A DNA stretch of 64,000 nucleotides from Siderastrea siderea (GCA_964030785.1 OZ034967.1:68315913-68379912), one strand, 5' to 3'. Numbered from the stretch's first letter, positions 1 through 11,688 are shown. The notes: a model not told the origin generated them from the sequence alone. A program made the numbers and translations.

Positions 1-2734
1 TGTTTCCAAAAAAAAAAACGAAAAATATATATTCCTAAAATCCAGTTCCTTTCAAACCCAGCCATGCGTCATTTGTTTTCATTTAACGCTATTGCCCGTA
101 AAAGTGAAATTGCCAAAAAAATATTCAGGACGATAAATTAATTTCTGACACCGGATAACTCAACAGACATGGCGTGAGTTGATTTATTTTATGTCACTCT
201 GGAATCCAAATTCCTTTGACAGTTCAAGTTTTCAGGACAGATATCAGAGCCAACAATATGAGATTCCTGCTAGCTTGGAGAATTCAAAGCAGTTTTGGTT
301 GTGTAAAAAAGACCAAGAATTTATATGTACATTTCCAATATTATGTAGCGGTAGCCTTTCCTTTGTTCTCGCTGTCTGAAGAGATATGATTCATAATTTG
401 CACAGAAAAGAACGCTCACATTGGTTTGTTTTCCTGAACGGTGTTGCTACCACAAAATAGACAAAACTAATCAAGTTGGTAGCAAGGTTGCTCCACTGGC
501 ATCGGTTAAACTTCATTCGGAATCACTTTCTCGCATGTAAAGCTCGCAATCAAATTATTAAGATTAAATTTCAGAGAATGCGAATCGATTTTGATAGCAA
601 ATGTAAAAGCGAATAGGTTTTCCTAAAATAAATGCCAATATGTCGCAATAGCAAAATAGCGAGTGCATTTTGAGAATGCGATTTTTGCGGCAGCATCGAA
701 TACTGCGGAAAAGTGTTACAGATTTGAGCTCCTTTAAATACAAGCCAAGCTTGTTAAAGCTAACCTCACATACTGTTGCATCAAATTTGCTTTAAGACTT
801 GGAAAAGTCAAGTCAACCAAGAACAGAATGTAAACTCGACTTGAAGTTAACCGATGAAGGGGAGTTTAATCATTTCGGCGGTTTGCTGCCTCCTGGAATT
901 TATATATACGTGGTTTAATAAGCCACGTAATTTTTACGTGATGTGAACCGATTTCAGCAGTTAGTCAACCCAAATTATCAAAGCACGGTTTACTGTTAAC
1001 AAAGCATGTAGCATGGATCAGAACAATATTGTTCTTGAGTAACCCCTTTAACTTAACCTAAGAGGTTCATTAATTGCCTTAAGCTAAGGTCTAAGTTTCC
1101 TTTTAAAATACTTTAGTCCCTATGCATCTTCTTTGTTTTGCGTTCACCCTGAGCTGTAGAATAATTTCAAAAAGAATAACTTATTCACTTAGAAGACAGC
1201 AGAGCCTGGTGATATAAATATATGGAGAATATATACTTAGCCGGCCTTACAAGTAAGCGGTTTTACTTATTCACGCCGTCATTTCGTTTGTACGATTTTC
1301 TCGACATAACCGCGGTATTCAAAGTCGGTATCTCTGTTGATTTTTTTAAGTGATGTGGCTAAGCTAGAAAGCCTAAAATCGTACGCTGGCCGTTGCGCTG
1401 TTTTGTACGGTATCACTGGTAGATTGACAAATAAGAAGTTCGGAAACTCTATTCTGCGCTTTGTAGGCTACGACAGTTGCAGGCCTTCCAATTAAAGATA
1501 TGAAATTGAAAAGAAAAAAAAGCGTCAAGTTAAGATTATGGCCATTGCTCAACTCTTTTGCGCCTTTCATTCAAAGTTTCCAAGGAACCGCTATTATATC
1601 AAATACTAGCGGTTATGAAAATAAATTATTAACTCGCATTTTTTGCCTTTTGGGTAGTGCCTTTTTTCATTTCTATAGTATTTAGATATGTTTCAGGTTT
1701 TTAATGATGCCGTTATTGTGAGCATAGCAAAATTAAAGGGGATTGTGCGAAAAGATGAAATAAAGCTCATTAAATTTAACACCGACGACAGATCAAGGAC
1801 TTCATTCGACGTTTTTATATCCCATTACATTCGAAACAAAAGAATTCACGCCTAGCTCTATTCTAATCTCCCACAAATATATAAACTTTAAACGATGATT
1901 TGGTCTTAAAATCGAGCGTCCGGTTTGTTACGTTCACCTTCCTGTGTGGTCAGCAACTTTCATCGGTTCTCACGCACGCTTCCAATAAGTTTGTAATCGC
2001 GACGATTATCTTCGATGATTATCTTCGATGATTATCTTCGGGGAGCTGTTGTTTTCTATCTTCTCGCTTCATTCCTTATACTGGAAAACACAATAATTCT
2101 GTTTGGGTTTCTCCATATTTTGATCAATGGGATGAACAAACGTTAAGCCATCACATATCAGCCATGTTAAAACCACATTGTAGTTTTGTAACTAGCCTTT
2201 CTGACTAACATGATATCAATGGAGCTTTTGAATGGTAAAAATTTTCACAAACGGAACTGCAACTAAGAGTAAATAACCGTCAAACGAAGAGGAATTAACC
2301 TACCTTAGAAATAAGGTGATACAATCTTAGTGATCGGATTCCCGTTTTAAAATTAGCCGCATAAATAACGAAGATTGTATAGACGTGAGCTGTATGTACT
2401 TCCTTGTGTGCACAGGTGCTTCTTTAAATTATTAATAAAGCTTTCTTGTGCGCCGGGGTGTTGTCATCGTGTTGAAGATATTTTGTCAGGTTAAAATAAA
2501 AAGGTCCAAAAGTAATATTTGAAGTAACATTCAACCTAAAAAAAATCACTAGTCGAAAATGGAATTTTTTTTTACATTCACGGTGGTGTAGTTGATTTTA
2601 TCTCCTTACCGTATTAGCCAGACGCTTTTAAAAACTCTCACGTCAATAGTTTTCATTTAGGATTATCAATTGAAACTAATGAAGGATTTATTCAAATTCA
2701 ACAAAATTTGCGTCTTTAGCAAGACGAAAAATTC
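1..2734. other. No gene recognised; AT-rich intergenic DNA
   Basis: All reading frames here are short, low-complexity and without a recognisable domain or coding bias, and I see no splice-supported exon chain. The only structure noted is the short 13-bp tandem repeat near 2.0 kb, listed separately. Distal exons of a gene outside the window cannot be excluded. Confidence 0.6.
2001..2040. repeat. 13-bp tandem repeat, three units
   Basis: GATGATTATCTTC occurs three times head to tail; the first unit has one substitution (GACG instead of GATG). It is a small local minisatellite with no further context. Confidence 0.8.
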
Positions 2735-2772
2735 AAAAAAATATGCGTCTTTAGCAAGACGCATATTTTTTT
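2735..2772. repeat. Perfect 15-bp hairpin with TTTAGCAA loop
   Basis: Left arm 2735-2749 (A-run then TATGCGTC) pairs perfectly with right arm 2758-2772 (GACGCATA then T-run) around an 8-nt loop TTTAGCAA. A related shorter copy, CGTC-TTTAGCAA-GACG, lies just upstream at about 2711-2726, so the motif is duplicated. The right arm ends in a T-run, but this is eukaryotic DNA and I do not call it a bacterial-type terminator. Confidence 0.7.
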
Positions 2773-2849
2773 TTACCTTAAAAGGTTATAGAGATACAAA
2801 AATGTGTTTTAAATGCTTACCTCACTTTTTAAAGATTATTACATCGTTC

Positions 2850-3835
2850 AGTATAAAACAAGGATGGTGGACTACGGACTCAGTATAAAACACGGACTAT
2901 GTATAAAGCACCGACTACGGGCTGCGGCTTGGGTACAAAACTTAAGTTGGGTGCCTCAAATAATTTACTCATACCAACAGATCATATCACTTTGTTTGGG
3001 GAGCCCAAAAATTGGAACTACAAACTTCATAGTTACGCTAAATTGCTAATTGTGCAGCCAACTTGTAATCTTACAAAACATAATTCTCACCTTGACTTTT
3101 CTTATCAGGGCGGATTTGAAAGTCACTGTTAGACATTTCTGGCCTTCAGCTTGTAACTATAGTGTATTTCAAGCATTATCCACCGATACGAGTACTTGGC
3201 TTTTGTTCTTTTTTCAAACTGTAAACTGAGTCTAAGTTTACCCACGAGTTTCAAAGAGAATCAACAAATATTTTGAGTAAGCTTCTGTTGGTCTTTAAAT
3301 TCGCATTGATAATTCTGATAAAAGTGTCAGTAGGTGAAACAGTTTACAGGATTTATTTTAGTTGCATTTACATGAAAATACTAGATAGTTTACCTATGCA
3401 ACTGAACAGTACGAATGTTATTTGATCACATTTTCCGGATCACAGCATGACACTGTTTAATTTAAGCGAAGGAAATTCAGCCGCCATATCCTGCACAGAT
3501 AATTTTTGCAAATGAAAAAGGTTTCCAATTGAATTTTTTTTGTTTAACTGATACAGCAAACCTGTAGAGTCTAAAAACTGGGGAGATGCCGACATCTATG
3601 TTTTCTAAATGGGACTGGTTAGATTTAGTCAAGCAACGACAAATACAGTTGATTTTAAGTTTGAGGGTTCTTATTGCGCTCCCAAACCTTATATTTTGTT
3701 AAATATTTAAGCTAGTCCACGCTCAGTTGAACCAAGTCCGCCTTTTATACCCAGCTCGCAGTCCGTAGACCGTTTATACTAACTGATAATAATATAAATA
3801 TCTATCACCTTGTAGTCCACTTTTGTAATTGTTTA
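2850..3835. repeat. Inverted clusters of GGACT / GTATAAA units, possible decayed element
   Basis: At 2855-2935 three diverged units combine GGACTACGG or GGACTATG with GTATAAA. At 3715-3835 the same units occur in reverse complement (AGTCCGTAGACCG, TTTATACCCAGC, TAGTCCACTTTTG). Two clusters facing each other about 0.9 kb apart look like the ends of a decayed inverted-repeat element. The interior holds only short frames with no recognisable protein. Boundaries are approximate. Confidence 0.4.
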
Positions 3836-5920
3836 AAAGGTCTAGATTTTTCTTAATAGTCGCCTTCAAAAGCTTCTCCCGCAGTTCTGCAGTCGTCAAA
3901 ACTCACGGCAGACCGTGTCGTTATGTAACACCTCACATCGATGCGTCAGTGAGCGAAGCCTGCTGCGAGAAATATTATCACTAGACTGGTTAACAAAAAT
4001 TAAGCTGAACGTTTTTCCTCCGTGAGTCACTCAGCTGCTTTGCAGCGAAGTTTAACTAAAGAGAAATTACAACCAGGTCACACTGTCCAACTGTTGACTG
4101 AAAGGCTTTTAGTGTTACTGCCGAAGAAAAAAAAAACGCAGACTGAAACAGTTGTTCACGGTTAGGGTCGATTCAACTAGAGGCGACAAAGCTCGAAGCT
4201 GTGATGTCTAATAAGAGTTAATTTCTTCTGTCCCTGATGCTTTACTGCTTTTTATTTATTTAATTTGGCATCGTCCACAGGAGCGTTGAATGTGATTATA
4301 TGTTGATCCTGCCCGTACTCAACGCTTGTCATTACAATTCTGGGCGTGATCACGCCACCGTGATTTAGCCGCGTGATCACGGTCATCAGCCATGGCGTGA
4401 TTATCTCTAGTGACAGTTTACCCGTGATCATAACGTGATCGCGGCGTGATCATGGGTCAAAAGATTTTACCTCGCTTTGATGTAACGCCCATGATCTCAC
4501 CTTGATCACGCCCGTAATTTAACTGGATCTCATGGACTCCCGTGTGCTTTTATCATTTCCAATGCGATCTCATTGACTCCCACGCACCCAAGCCGTATTA
4601 CTTCAAAAGTATTTCTTGGTCGCCATTTTGGATGACGTTTAATACCACTCATATAATATGTGCCTTATTTTGTAATGCACGTCACGGGCTCTCTTTTAAA
4701 GTTAAAATCTTTTCGAAATATTATAACACAACGAAAATCAATGGACTCCCCTTCTACAGCCCCCCCCCCCCCCTCCCTCACTTGTACGGGTCGGTGGGGG
4801 TATGAGATGGCTTGTACCTTCAAGGATTAGTTCTACCTATTACAAATGGGGTCTGGTATATCGCACTTATAGGATCTTCATTGACTCAACGGAGACAGGC
4901 ATGAGCTAGTAGTATCACTGCTGCGACAACTGATTGCCAATAAACACGTTAACAAAAAAGTAAGCTGAACGTTTTTCCTCCGTGTTATTCACTGATAGAA
5001 CCAAGCAAATAATATCTAAGCAGTTTAAGCTTAAAACTGAAAACCAGAAAAGGGGACATTTTTTCCGCTATTACTACACAAAATTGACGGTTTACCTGCA
5101 CTCGATGTAGCTCTCAGGAGCATCCTACGAGAACATTGTAGTACAATACTTGAAATACTGTTTTCTGCTCTCGTAGATTTTTTCAGAGCTTTTTCGAGGC
5201 AAATTTGTGTGAGCTAATACAGGTTAATCTGTTCGGAGTCAGTTTAAGCTGAAAATTTAGGCCGCAAAAAATTGAAGGAAACAGAGCCTTATCCGCTTAA
5301 TTTCCGAGCTACTAATACAATGTAGCTCCCTGAAAGAGTAGCTGGCCTTACTTTACACTCTTAACGACATATTTGTCCCTCCGAAAACAATAGGACAATA
5401 AGTCCCCTTGATACGAAAGTCTGAGGTGATGTTTCGCCAAAGAAACTTGTAGTTTTCAATGCAATGAAATCCGAGTAACTCAGGTGATTTAAGCCTTCCG
5501 GACAGATATTCCCCGAAATGAACAGTTAGCTACCTCTGAGCTGTGAGTTCCTGCAGCTCAAATTGTTCAAATACAAAAAGTACTCTATGTTAAATGAGTT
5601 AAATCGCTTTCCTAGCTGTTTCAGTGTTGTTTTTACCATTCCGTCCGCGGCCTCTGAACTGATAACACTGCATTATGTGCTTTGCGATTCATGAAACACG
5701 TACAGTTGGCTCCGTTGTGCAAACGGTCTACAAAACTTTTTTCATTTCAACTCCCGCAGCTACAACGGTGAGATCACACAGCTTCAATCCGCTTTGGACA
5801 ATACCTTTTTTCTTCGTTCATGTGATCGATTATTGTTCTTTTTTGTTTTTCTCTCATTTTCTCTCTTTTTCTCTCTTTCTTGCTTGATTTTATGGAAACT
5901 TGTGGTTGATTTTTTTTAAA
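3836..5920. other. No gene recognised; internal dispersed duplications
   Basis: No coding exon is recognisable. A stretch of about 40 bp around TAAGCTGAACGTTTTTCCTC occurs at about 3990 and again at about 4945 in the same orientation. Segments containing CAGTTTAAGC and ATGTAGCTC recur near 5020-5120 and 5235-5335, suggesting an old internal duplication. A C-run lies at about 4761-4773. Confidence 0.45.
4342..4513. repeat. Cluster of palindromic GTGATCAC motifs, MITE-like
   Basis: About 170 bp contain repeated TGATCA-centred palindromes (GCGTGATCACGCC, GCGTGATCACGG, CCGTGATCATAACG, GGCGTGATCATGG, TTGATCACGCC). The outer ends are inverted: GGGCGTGATCA at 4342 and TGATCACGCCC ending at 4513. 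This fits a small, subterminally repetitive inverted-repeat element. No clear target duplication is seen, so the element call is inference. Confidence 0.45.
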
Positions 5921-5927
5921 TAAAACA

Positions 5928-6050
5928 ATTACCGTAAAATGCCGGTTTAAAGCACACCCCGGTTATAAGCCCTCCTGGTTTTAGGACTATCTACGTGTTA
6001 ACAAGAATCATATTCCGATTATAAGTCCATCCGGATAAAACTTACTTAAC
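5928..6050. repeat. Degenerate CCGGTTATAAG repeat units
   Basis: Several diverged copies of a unit like CCGGTTATAAGCCC follow one another: a GCCGGTTTAAAGC form, then CCCCGGTTATAAGCC, then CCTGGTTTTAGGAC and CCGATTATAAGTCC. It is non-coding and probably the end of a dispersed element. The 3' end of the RTE relic follows immediately. Confidence 0.4.
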
Positions 6051-6099
6051 TTTCTTACCAATCTTTCCTTTAGCTCTGCTTCCACTGATCTTCTTCATG

Positions 6100-6846
6100 T
6101 TAACCGTGGCCTGCTTTGTTTGCGTCGGCATCGGGGGTGCAGTATAGGGCTTGTTTGTCATTTAGTGTCTTTCTCAGGACTTGGCCGATCCAGCTCCATC
6201 TTCTGTTGGGCAGTTCAACCATGATGTCCTCTTGGTTGCATTTCACCCTTACACTTTTGTTGCTGATTTTCAGGGATGGATGATCCTGAGGCATTTGTGT
6301 ATTTCCTTGGAGATTTTCCAGCACTCTGAACCATACAACAGGACTGTCACTTAACACTTGAATTGAAGAGCCTGATTTTGGTTTTTAAAGAAGTAACAGC
6401 GGATCTCCGCAAAGGCTTCAGTGACGTAAAGGCGACCCTGCTCTTGTTAATTCGAGAGAGGACATCAGAATCCTTCCCACCATTCTCATCCATGATGCCG
6501 CCTAGGTAGGAGAACGTCTTCAGGGTCTCTATTTGTTGACCGTTTATAAATAGTGACATCTGGCTGCTAGGATTTATTCCCATTTGTGTGGTAGCTCTGC
6601 AGCTTCGTTGTGAGAACCTGTCGCCTTGTTGTTTTTGAGCTCTTTAATGGCCACTCTGATCTTATTGGGGGTGGATTTTTCTGTATTTATCGGCAGTTCT
6701 ACGGCATTTGGTCGTAACCCAGAAGGGTTTCTTGGGGCAGCTTCTTTATTCAGAATGCATGCGAAGTGTTCTGACCAGTGGACCAATTGCCCGTCTTTCT
6801 CAATTAATAGGGAACTTAAGAACCACGACGACGACTTGGACGACAA
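6100..6846 (-). pseudogene. RTE-type LINE reverse transcriptase relic, internally deleted
   Basis: Read on the - strand, three frames line up in order. 6846-6574 carries the linker and RT entry (KDGQLVHWSEHF, then IKELKNNKATGSHN). 6583-6347 carries the region just after the RT palm (FSYLGGIMDENG, SRINKSRVAFTSLKPL). 6357-6100 carries the C-terminal part (RRWSWIGQVLRKTLND). The spacing shows that the RT core, including the YADD-type catalytic loop, is missing by internal deletion at about 6580-6600, and the pieces lie in different frames. The family normally performs target-primed reverse transcription. A further fragment of what may be the same insertion lies at 9746-10080. Non-functional. Confidence 0.7.
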
Positions 6847-7110
6847 CGACCGGAAGTGAGGTAAATGTCAGTGAGCAAGCGCAGCCCACGAAGTTCGTAC
6901 GTCGTCGTGCTACCGTCGACGACGACCAAGAGAGTAGTTTCACGTTGTCGTCCAACTGAAGCGTAGAAGAATTTTGTTCGCCAAGTTTAAGGTATAATTT
7001 ACCCTCAGTTTCACTTTTTGTGGTCCTTTGAGATCCCATTTGTCTTGTGTAGTTCGATTTTAGCTTTCGTTTATACCTAAAAGGCAAAAATTCGACTGAT
7101 AAACTTAACT
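6813..7110. repeat. CGACGAC-rich repeat interrupting the LINE relic
   Basis: The LINE similarity ends at a TTAA (6813-6816). It is followed by a segment rich in CGACGAC / GTCGTC inverted motifs (ACCACGACGACGAC, GTACGTCGTCGTGC, GTCGACGACGACC). The arrangement suggests a small palindromic element inserted at TTAA. I could not place its other end. Confidence 0.3.
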
Positions 7111-7897
7111 ATACTTGTTTTCTCAGAATGGCGACTCAGGGAGGTTCAGAGGAGAAAGCGAACTCGTAGGTCGCCAATTTATTTTTTTGTAATTAGCGAA
7201 AATGCTTTGTTACTAGTGAATCGCTTCGTGTAGAATGGGTATTTACCTTTTTTTTACCAGTAATAGTTTCACAAATTCGTCAGTGGCAGTGAAAGTCGAG
7301 GATTTGCAGAGGGCAAATTAAAACTATAACCCGATGATTACATTTACGTATCAGACACGGATATGGAAGTTCTCTTCCTCGGAACAGAATTGGTATCGGG
7401 AATTTTATACCTCGTAGTCTTGAACAGAAGTTTGAATTTCTAGGTCCATGTAAATAAAAACACAAAGAGCAAAACCTTTAAAAATAACCGAGCGGCTCCT
7501 CCGGTAGTCCGGTTTCATTCATGGTTATGTTTAGCAAATGTAATTTACGTCTGCCACTTGGGGAGCCGTTTCGATGTAAAAAAAAAATTGTTTGTACCAA
7601 ACCCAGAAGATAACATTTTATTTTCTTTTGTCACACCCAAAAAATGCACAATTTATATGACCCAGAATATTAAAAGAAATTCACAAATAACATGAAAGTA
7701 AGCTATTAAAATGTACACGAATGTGAGGATGTGAGGATGTTTTGGAGGCGAAAATGCTTGAATCAATTTTGCTCATTTATATGGACAGGACAAAGGATTT
7801 TTTGCGATGCTCTAGAATTTTTCGAAACTAACTAATTTTCGGCAGAACAAAATTAATTTTCAAAACAAAATTCATGTAGTCTCAATTTATTTTCAGG

Positions 7898-8637
7898 AAT
7901 CCAATCTTTTTGTGGAATTACGACCACGACTTATTGATGTGCCGAGAAGTTTTAGACATCGAACCCTACCAGTTTAAACTAAGAAGTCCCGAAAGGGGAA
8001 AGGCATGGAAAACTATATCGAATAATCTGAACGCCACATCGTCTGTAAAGTTTAGAGTTATTCCACGTTCAGTGCGAGACAGATATAACCTACTGCCAAA
8101 AAAGATGCAAGCAAAACTAGAAAGTGAAGAGAAGGCTCGTGGTATTGATAAGAGTAATTCTAGTGGTATTGATAAGAGTAATTTCGAACTAGATGGTCGT
8201 TGAGTAGGAAAAAAGCAGCTTAAGAAAAGTTCGATGTTGATGATGAAAACGAAAAGAAATCCATTCAGAATGAAAAAGTAGCAGCAAAAGATATGCGCAA
8301 GCGAGCTTTAGAGCGGGTGGGTCAGACGACTAAACGAAAGGGAAAAGAAGAGGGAACTGAGTCAGCACCGACCAAGAGAAAGAGTTGAAAGAGTACGTAC
8401 GGGCGATGCAGTGGAGTATTTGAAAGAGAGAGCGTCTGTAGAGATACAGCTCAAAGAACAGGAATTTGCAACTGAGGGAGAAAGAACGAGAAAGCGTGTC
8501 ACAGAGGGAAAAGGAGAGAAATGAGCAACAAGGGAAACTGTTTTCTACCATGACAAAGCTTATAAATGCTTATGAATAAACAACAACAACAGTCGCAAGC
8601 TTTAATGTCAATGCTGGCAAAATTTACCCCAAAGTAA
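7898..8637 (+). pseudogene. Harbinger-associated Myb/SANT-like protein relic
   Basis: A Myb/trihelix-like N-terminus is readable from 7898 (WNYDHDLLMCREVL, RGKAWKTISNNLN, then RSVRDRYNLL). It matches the DNA-binding partner protein encoded beside PIF/Harbinger transposases in many invertebrates. A TGA stop ends the frame at 8201-8203, but the similarity continues in shifted frames: AAKDMRKRALERVGQTTKRK, a charged helix, then a QQQQQSQALMSMLAKF tail with a stop at 8635-8637. A possible splice acceptor (TTATTTTCAG) precedes it at about 7896. It faces the transposase relic at 9334-9745. Several frameshifts and stops make it non-functional. Confidence 0.6.
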
Positions 8638-8828
8638 CTTACAGTTATCCTAACTGATGCCTTGTTGTTGAGACAGGAGTGGACGAACTTTGTAAAATGC
8701 ATTGCTAGAAAAATACAGTTGTTTTCCATTCTTATCTCTGTTTCACAAAGAAATAGACATCCTGCTTAATACTGAACATGCTGCGTTTCAGTCTTTTTTC
8801 TTCAAATTACAAAACCCAGTCGCATATG

Positions 8829-9157
8829 AGAAAGTGGAATATTCAGTTTGTCACAAGCGTGGTACAAAGAAAAAATCTGAGTCCCCGACGGGAATCGAAA
8901 CCATGACCTCCCGTACACCGGTCGGGCGCTCTAGCCACTGAGCAACTGAGAGACTCGTGGCGAGCGAGGTCATGTTTACTGAGTTCGCTGTGACACGCGT
9001 CCTGCATACTGCTAGGATCAGCAATGTCGAAAGCACCGTGTGTGATAATAAAGAAAGAAAGATGGTAAATTTTAAGCTCGGAAGGGAATGAGAAATTGGA
9101 ATGTTCAACTTTCTCATTTCTTTCCTGGCTTAAAATTTACCATCTTTCTTCCTTCAT
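8829..9157 (-). mobile_element. tRNA-derived SINE with 11-bp target duplication
   Basis: On the - strand there is an internal RNA polymerase III promoter: an A-box-like TTGCTCAGTGGCTAGAGC (8928-8945) and a B-box-like GGTTTCGATTCCC (8889-8901). AGTCGCATATG is directly repeated at 8818-8828 and 9158-9168, giving an 11-bp target duplication and clean boundaries. The 5' end of the SINE contains a long snap-back: about 23 bp around 9055-9077 pairs with 9128-9150. A second copy of the family is on the + strand at about 46.64-46.89 kb. The 88-residue open frame across it is spurious. Confidence 0.75.
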
Positions 9158-9333
9158 AGTCGCATATGTTTTAACAAATCCCCTTTTTACAAAGTCTCCC
9201 TAGTAACCTCAGTTGACGTGTTCTAAATCCTGTAAACAAATCTGTTACATGAACAGTTCTTTTTTGTTGTCGTTGTCTTAATCTGGTGTTGCTTGAGCAA
9301 TACCCGTTTGGAATTAGTGAAAAAGCTTGTCAT

Positions 9334-9745
9334 TCAGGCAAAATACTCTTCCAATGTTGGTGGCTCGAGGTCAAAGAAAAGAGAGGTTTTGTTACCATAA
9401 AGGCAGGTAAGAGCATTTTGTAGGAGAGCAGAAACAATATACAACTTTCCAACACTGCTCAGGCCAATTTTAACATTTTTAAAAAATCTAGACACTTGAA
9501 ATAATATATTATGACGCCGAATAACCATTCCACAGAAGACCTGACAGCACTCATTGAAGCATTATATGCTTCCATTTGGTCTGTGAGGACCCCGTGTCTA
9601 AACGGAGCCTGTAAATGTACCCTTAAAGGGTAGGCGGGATCCCCATAAACACACGTCGGTTGACCAGTGTGGGAAAAAGCAAATTGCTGCTGGTCGCGTA
9701 GTAATCCTGATTCTGTAAGCATGGACGTGTCGACGCCTAGGATTG
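9334..9745 (-). pseudogene. PIF/Harbinger (HARBI1-like) transposase C-terminal relic
   Basis: On the - strand, 9722-9459 reads LTESGLLRDQQQFAFSHTG, then CVYGDPAYPLRVHLQAPF, then MSAVRSSVEWLFG. This is the second half of a DDE_4 / HARBI1-type nuclease: the D of the GDPAYP block and the E of SVEWLFG are catalytic positions in this family. The similarity continues in another frame to 9334 (NVKIGLSSVGKLYIVSALLQ, then LEPPTLEEYFA), so there is at least one frameshift near 9460-9500. The N-terminal half is missing: the similarity stops at about 9745, where LINE sequence begins. Confidence 0.75.
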
Positions 9746-10080
9746 GTGTGCAGAGATCATCTTCTTTTTCAGCTCCTTTCTATCATCTATTAGGACCCAA
9801 GTGTCCAAGGAGATCCACCCCTTCCTCTTGCGTCTGCTATAGCCTAGGGTTTCTTCACTTGTCTTTGTGAAGGCATTTCTACCCCAGAGATCTAAGGGTA
9901 TCTGCACGGATTTGGTACCTATTTTGGAGATTAAGGCGGAAGTTGTTTTGGGTAGGCTAACTCTTCAAATGGTCTACTTAGTTTCCACAAGATGGCGGTC
10001 ACTACCAATATCTGCTCCCCTATATACTCTGGTGTCTAACAGTGAGCTTCTCCACCTCTTGATTTGATTTGTCGTTCTTC
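9746..10080 (-). pseudogene. RTE-type LINE endonuclease/linker fragment
   Basis: Translation of the - strand gives SSLLDTRVYRGADIGSDRHL, which is the end of the APE-type endonuclease (conserved SDH-like block) of RTE-like LINEs. Further on comes RRKRKGWISLDTWVLIDDRK, the basic linker before RT. Two stops interrupt the frame. It has the same strand and clade as the RT relic at 6100-6846 and lies upstream of it in element order, so both may be one insertion later split by the Harbinger/SINE block. That linkage is inference. Confidence 0.55.
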
Positions 10081-11490
10081 TATCAGGGTATATTTAGGTG
10101 TTCTTGTTAGTCATAGGTATATTTTCTACCTGGACAATAATATAATAAACTGACTTTCATCTGGATGTTAAAAATATCCGTCACACAGTTGTGGTAAGAG
10201 CTGATTCCAATCAATTAGCTACTTTACACTGATAGCTACTAGTGTTGACGGAATCGTCAAATCTTAAGGGTGCCATTGACAAACATAGCTCACACTTGTT
10301 AGAATGGAGATAACGCTTTAGACCAGTGAATTACTGGAGGTTGGAGAACCCTCCCTTACTGCCATAGCCCTTTCACTGTCCTTGGTAAACTGCAGTGGCC
10401 CACATACAATGTGAGCATCCCTGAGCAGGCAGCGAGGAGCCAGTATAGTGACATAGGATTAACCCTGCTTCGCCAGGTTAAGTTTTGTGCCTATTAATAG
10501 AAGGAAAATTATTATCATGAGGCAAGGGGGTTTGAAATGCAGTAAATTCCCATGGAAAATCGCTGGTAGTTTTCACAGACGATTCGAAATCACGCTCAAT
10601 ATCGGTACTAATGTCATATCTGAAAAGTAGCCTGAACGACCCTTCAGAAAGCCTAGATGGATTTCATAAGAAAACACGTGTAAGGAATTTTCCAGTTTCT
10701 TTCCATATTCTACAAAGAAAAGTAAACAACGTCTAGAGTACAACAATTAATGCAATACATATTTATTTCACCTTATCAAAATTAGTACAGCGATGTACAG
10801 TACTACATTATGCCACTAAAACTATACAGCGATCGATCATTTAAACGTTCTAACGACATCTAAGGTAAAGTGAATTTTTGCTTTTTCAAAACTTAAAATA
10901 GGCAACGTTTATGTTTCGCTAAAATTTAGAAGTTTTGGTTTTATCGGTATATCTCAAAAACTGGTATTTGCCACCTCTTTTTTCTCCTTAGCTTCGTTGT
11001 GTCTATACAAACCGCCACTACGCATTTGACACAACCATTTTAAATATTATTGTAATGAAGCCAAGTAAATATTGTCATTTGAATGTCATGTGCTACAAGG
11101 TAAAATCAGCTTTTCTCTGCTGAAAACGAAAAAGGAAAAAAGTCAGGACAGGTGTGAAAATATAAATATAATAGCAGGTCTCGGTATACACTACCATCGC
11201 AAAATTTTTAGAGAAAAATGAGTAATGTTTAAAACAGTTCACCCACTTACTCTTCAAATGTTGTAATTTACTAGTAATTGCATAAAATACTATTTGTTGC
11301 GAAACTTGCGTGTTCAAATTTCAAGTGCTAGTTGTAAAATCTTAATTTTTTTGTTTATCTGATATTCTATGATACGGAAAGGGGCGAGAAGGCCCAGCTT
11401 AACAGGCTTTTTGCTTGGGAAAAGGACGAAAATCAATTTGGTGTTGTTTATGAAGTTTTCTTACTCCACATCCGATTAGCAACAAAGCAA
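10081..11490. other. No gene recognised
   Basis: Only short frames without domain or codon signal are present. I see no inverted repeats or target duplications here that define an element. Confidence 0.5.
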
Positions 11491-11648
11491 AAACAAAACA
11501 GAAATGGAGAATTTGTTGACAGCTGCTTCTTAATTTCTACACTTCCGTATTTTGACTTCAGTTGTTCCTAACTGCAATATTTAAACGAGTGGGTGAAAGT
11601 TTTCAAGTAGTATTCATTTTCCTTGATGGATGTCACCAAGATGTCACC

Positions 11649-11688
<40 letters not shown>
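11649..11688. repeat. (AAT)n microsatellite
   Basis: Uninterrupted AAT trinucleotide run of about 13 units. Block B has a much shorter AATAAT tract at the matching position (about 47.09 kb). Confidence 0.9.

Noticed and set aside
2735..2776. Rho-independent terminator (stem plus T-run)
   Set aside because: The window is clearly eukaryotic nuclear DNA, so a bacterial-style terminator has no meaning here.
8881..8945. Functional tRNA genes at the A/B-box regions (also near 12.94, 25.65 and 46.80 kb)
   Set aside because: Box motifs are present but the cloverleaf is not closed, and each lies inside a longer repeat typical of SINEs.
8851..9117. 88-aa frame containing VAQWLERPTGVREVM
   Set aside because: It lies entirely within the tRNA-derived SINE; the same spurious peptide occurs in the other SINE copy at 46.7 kb.
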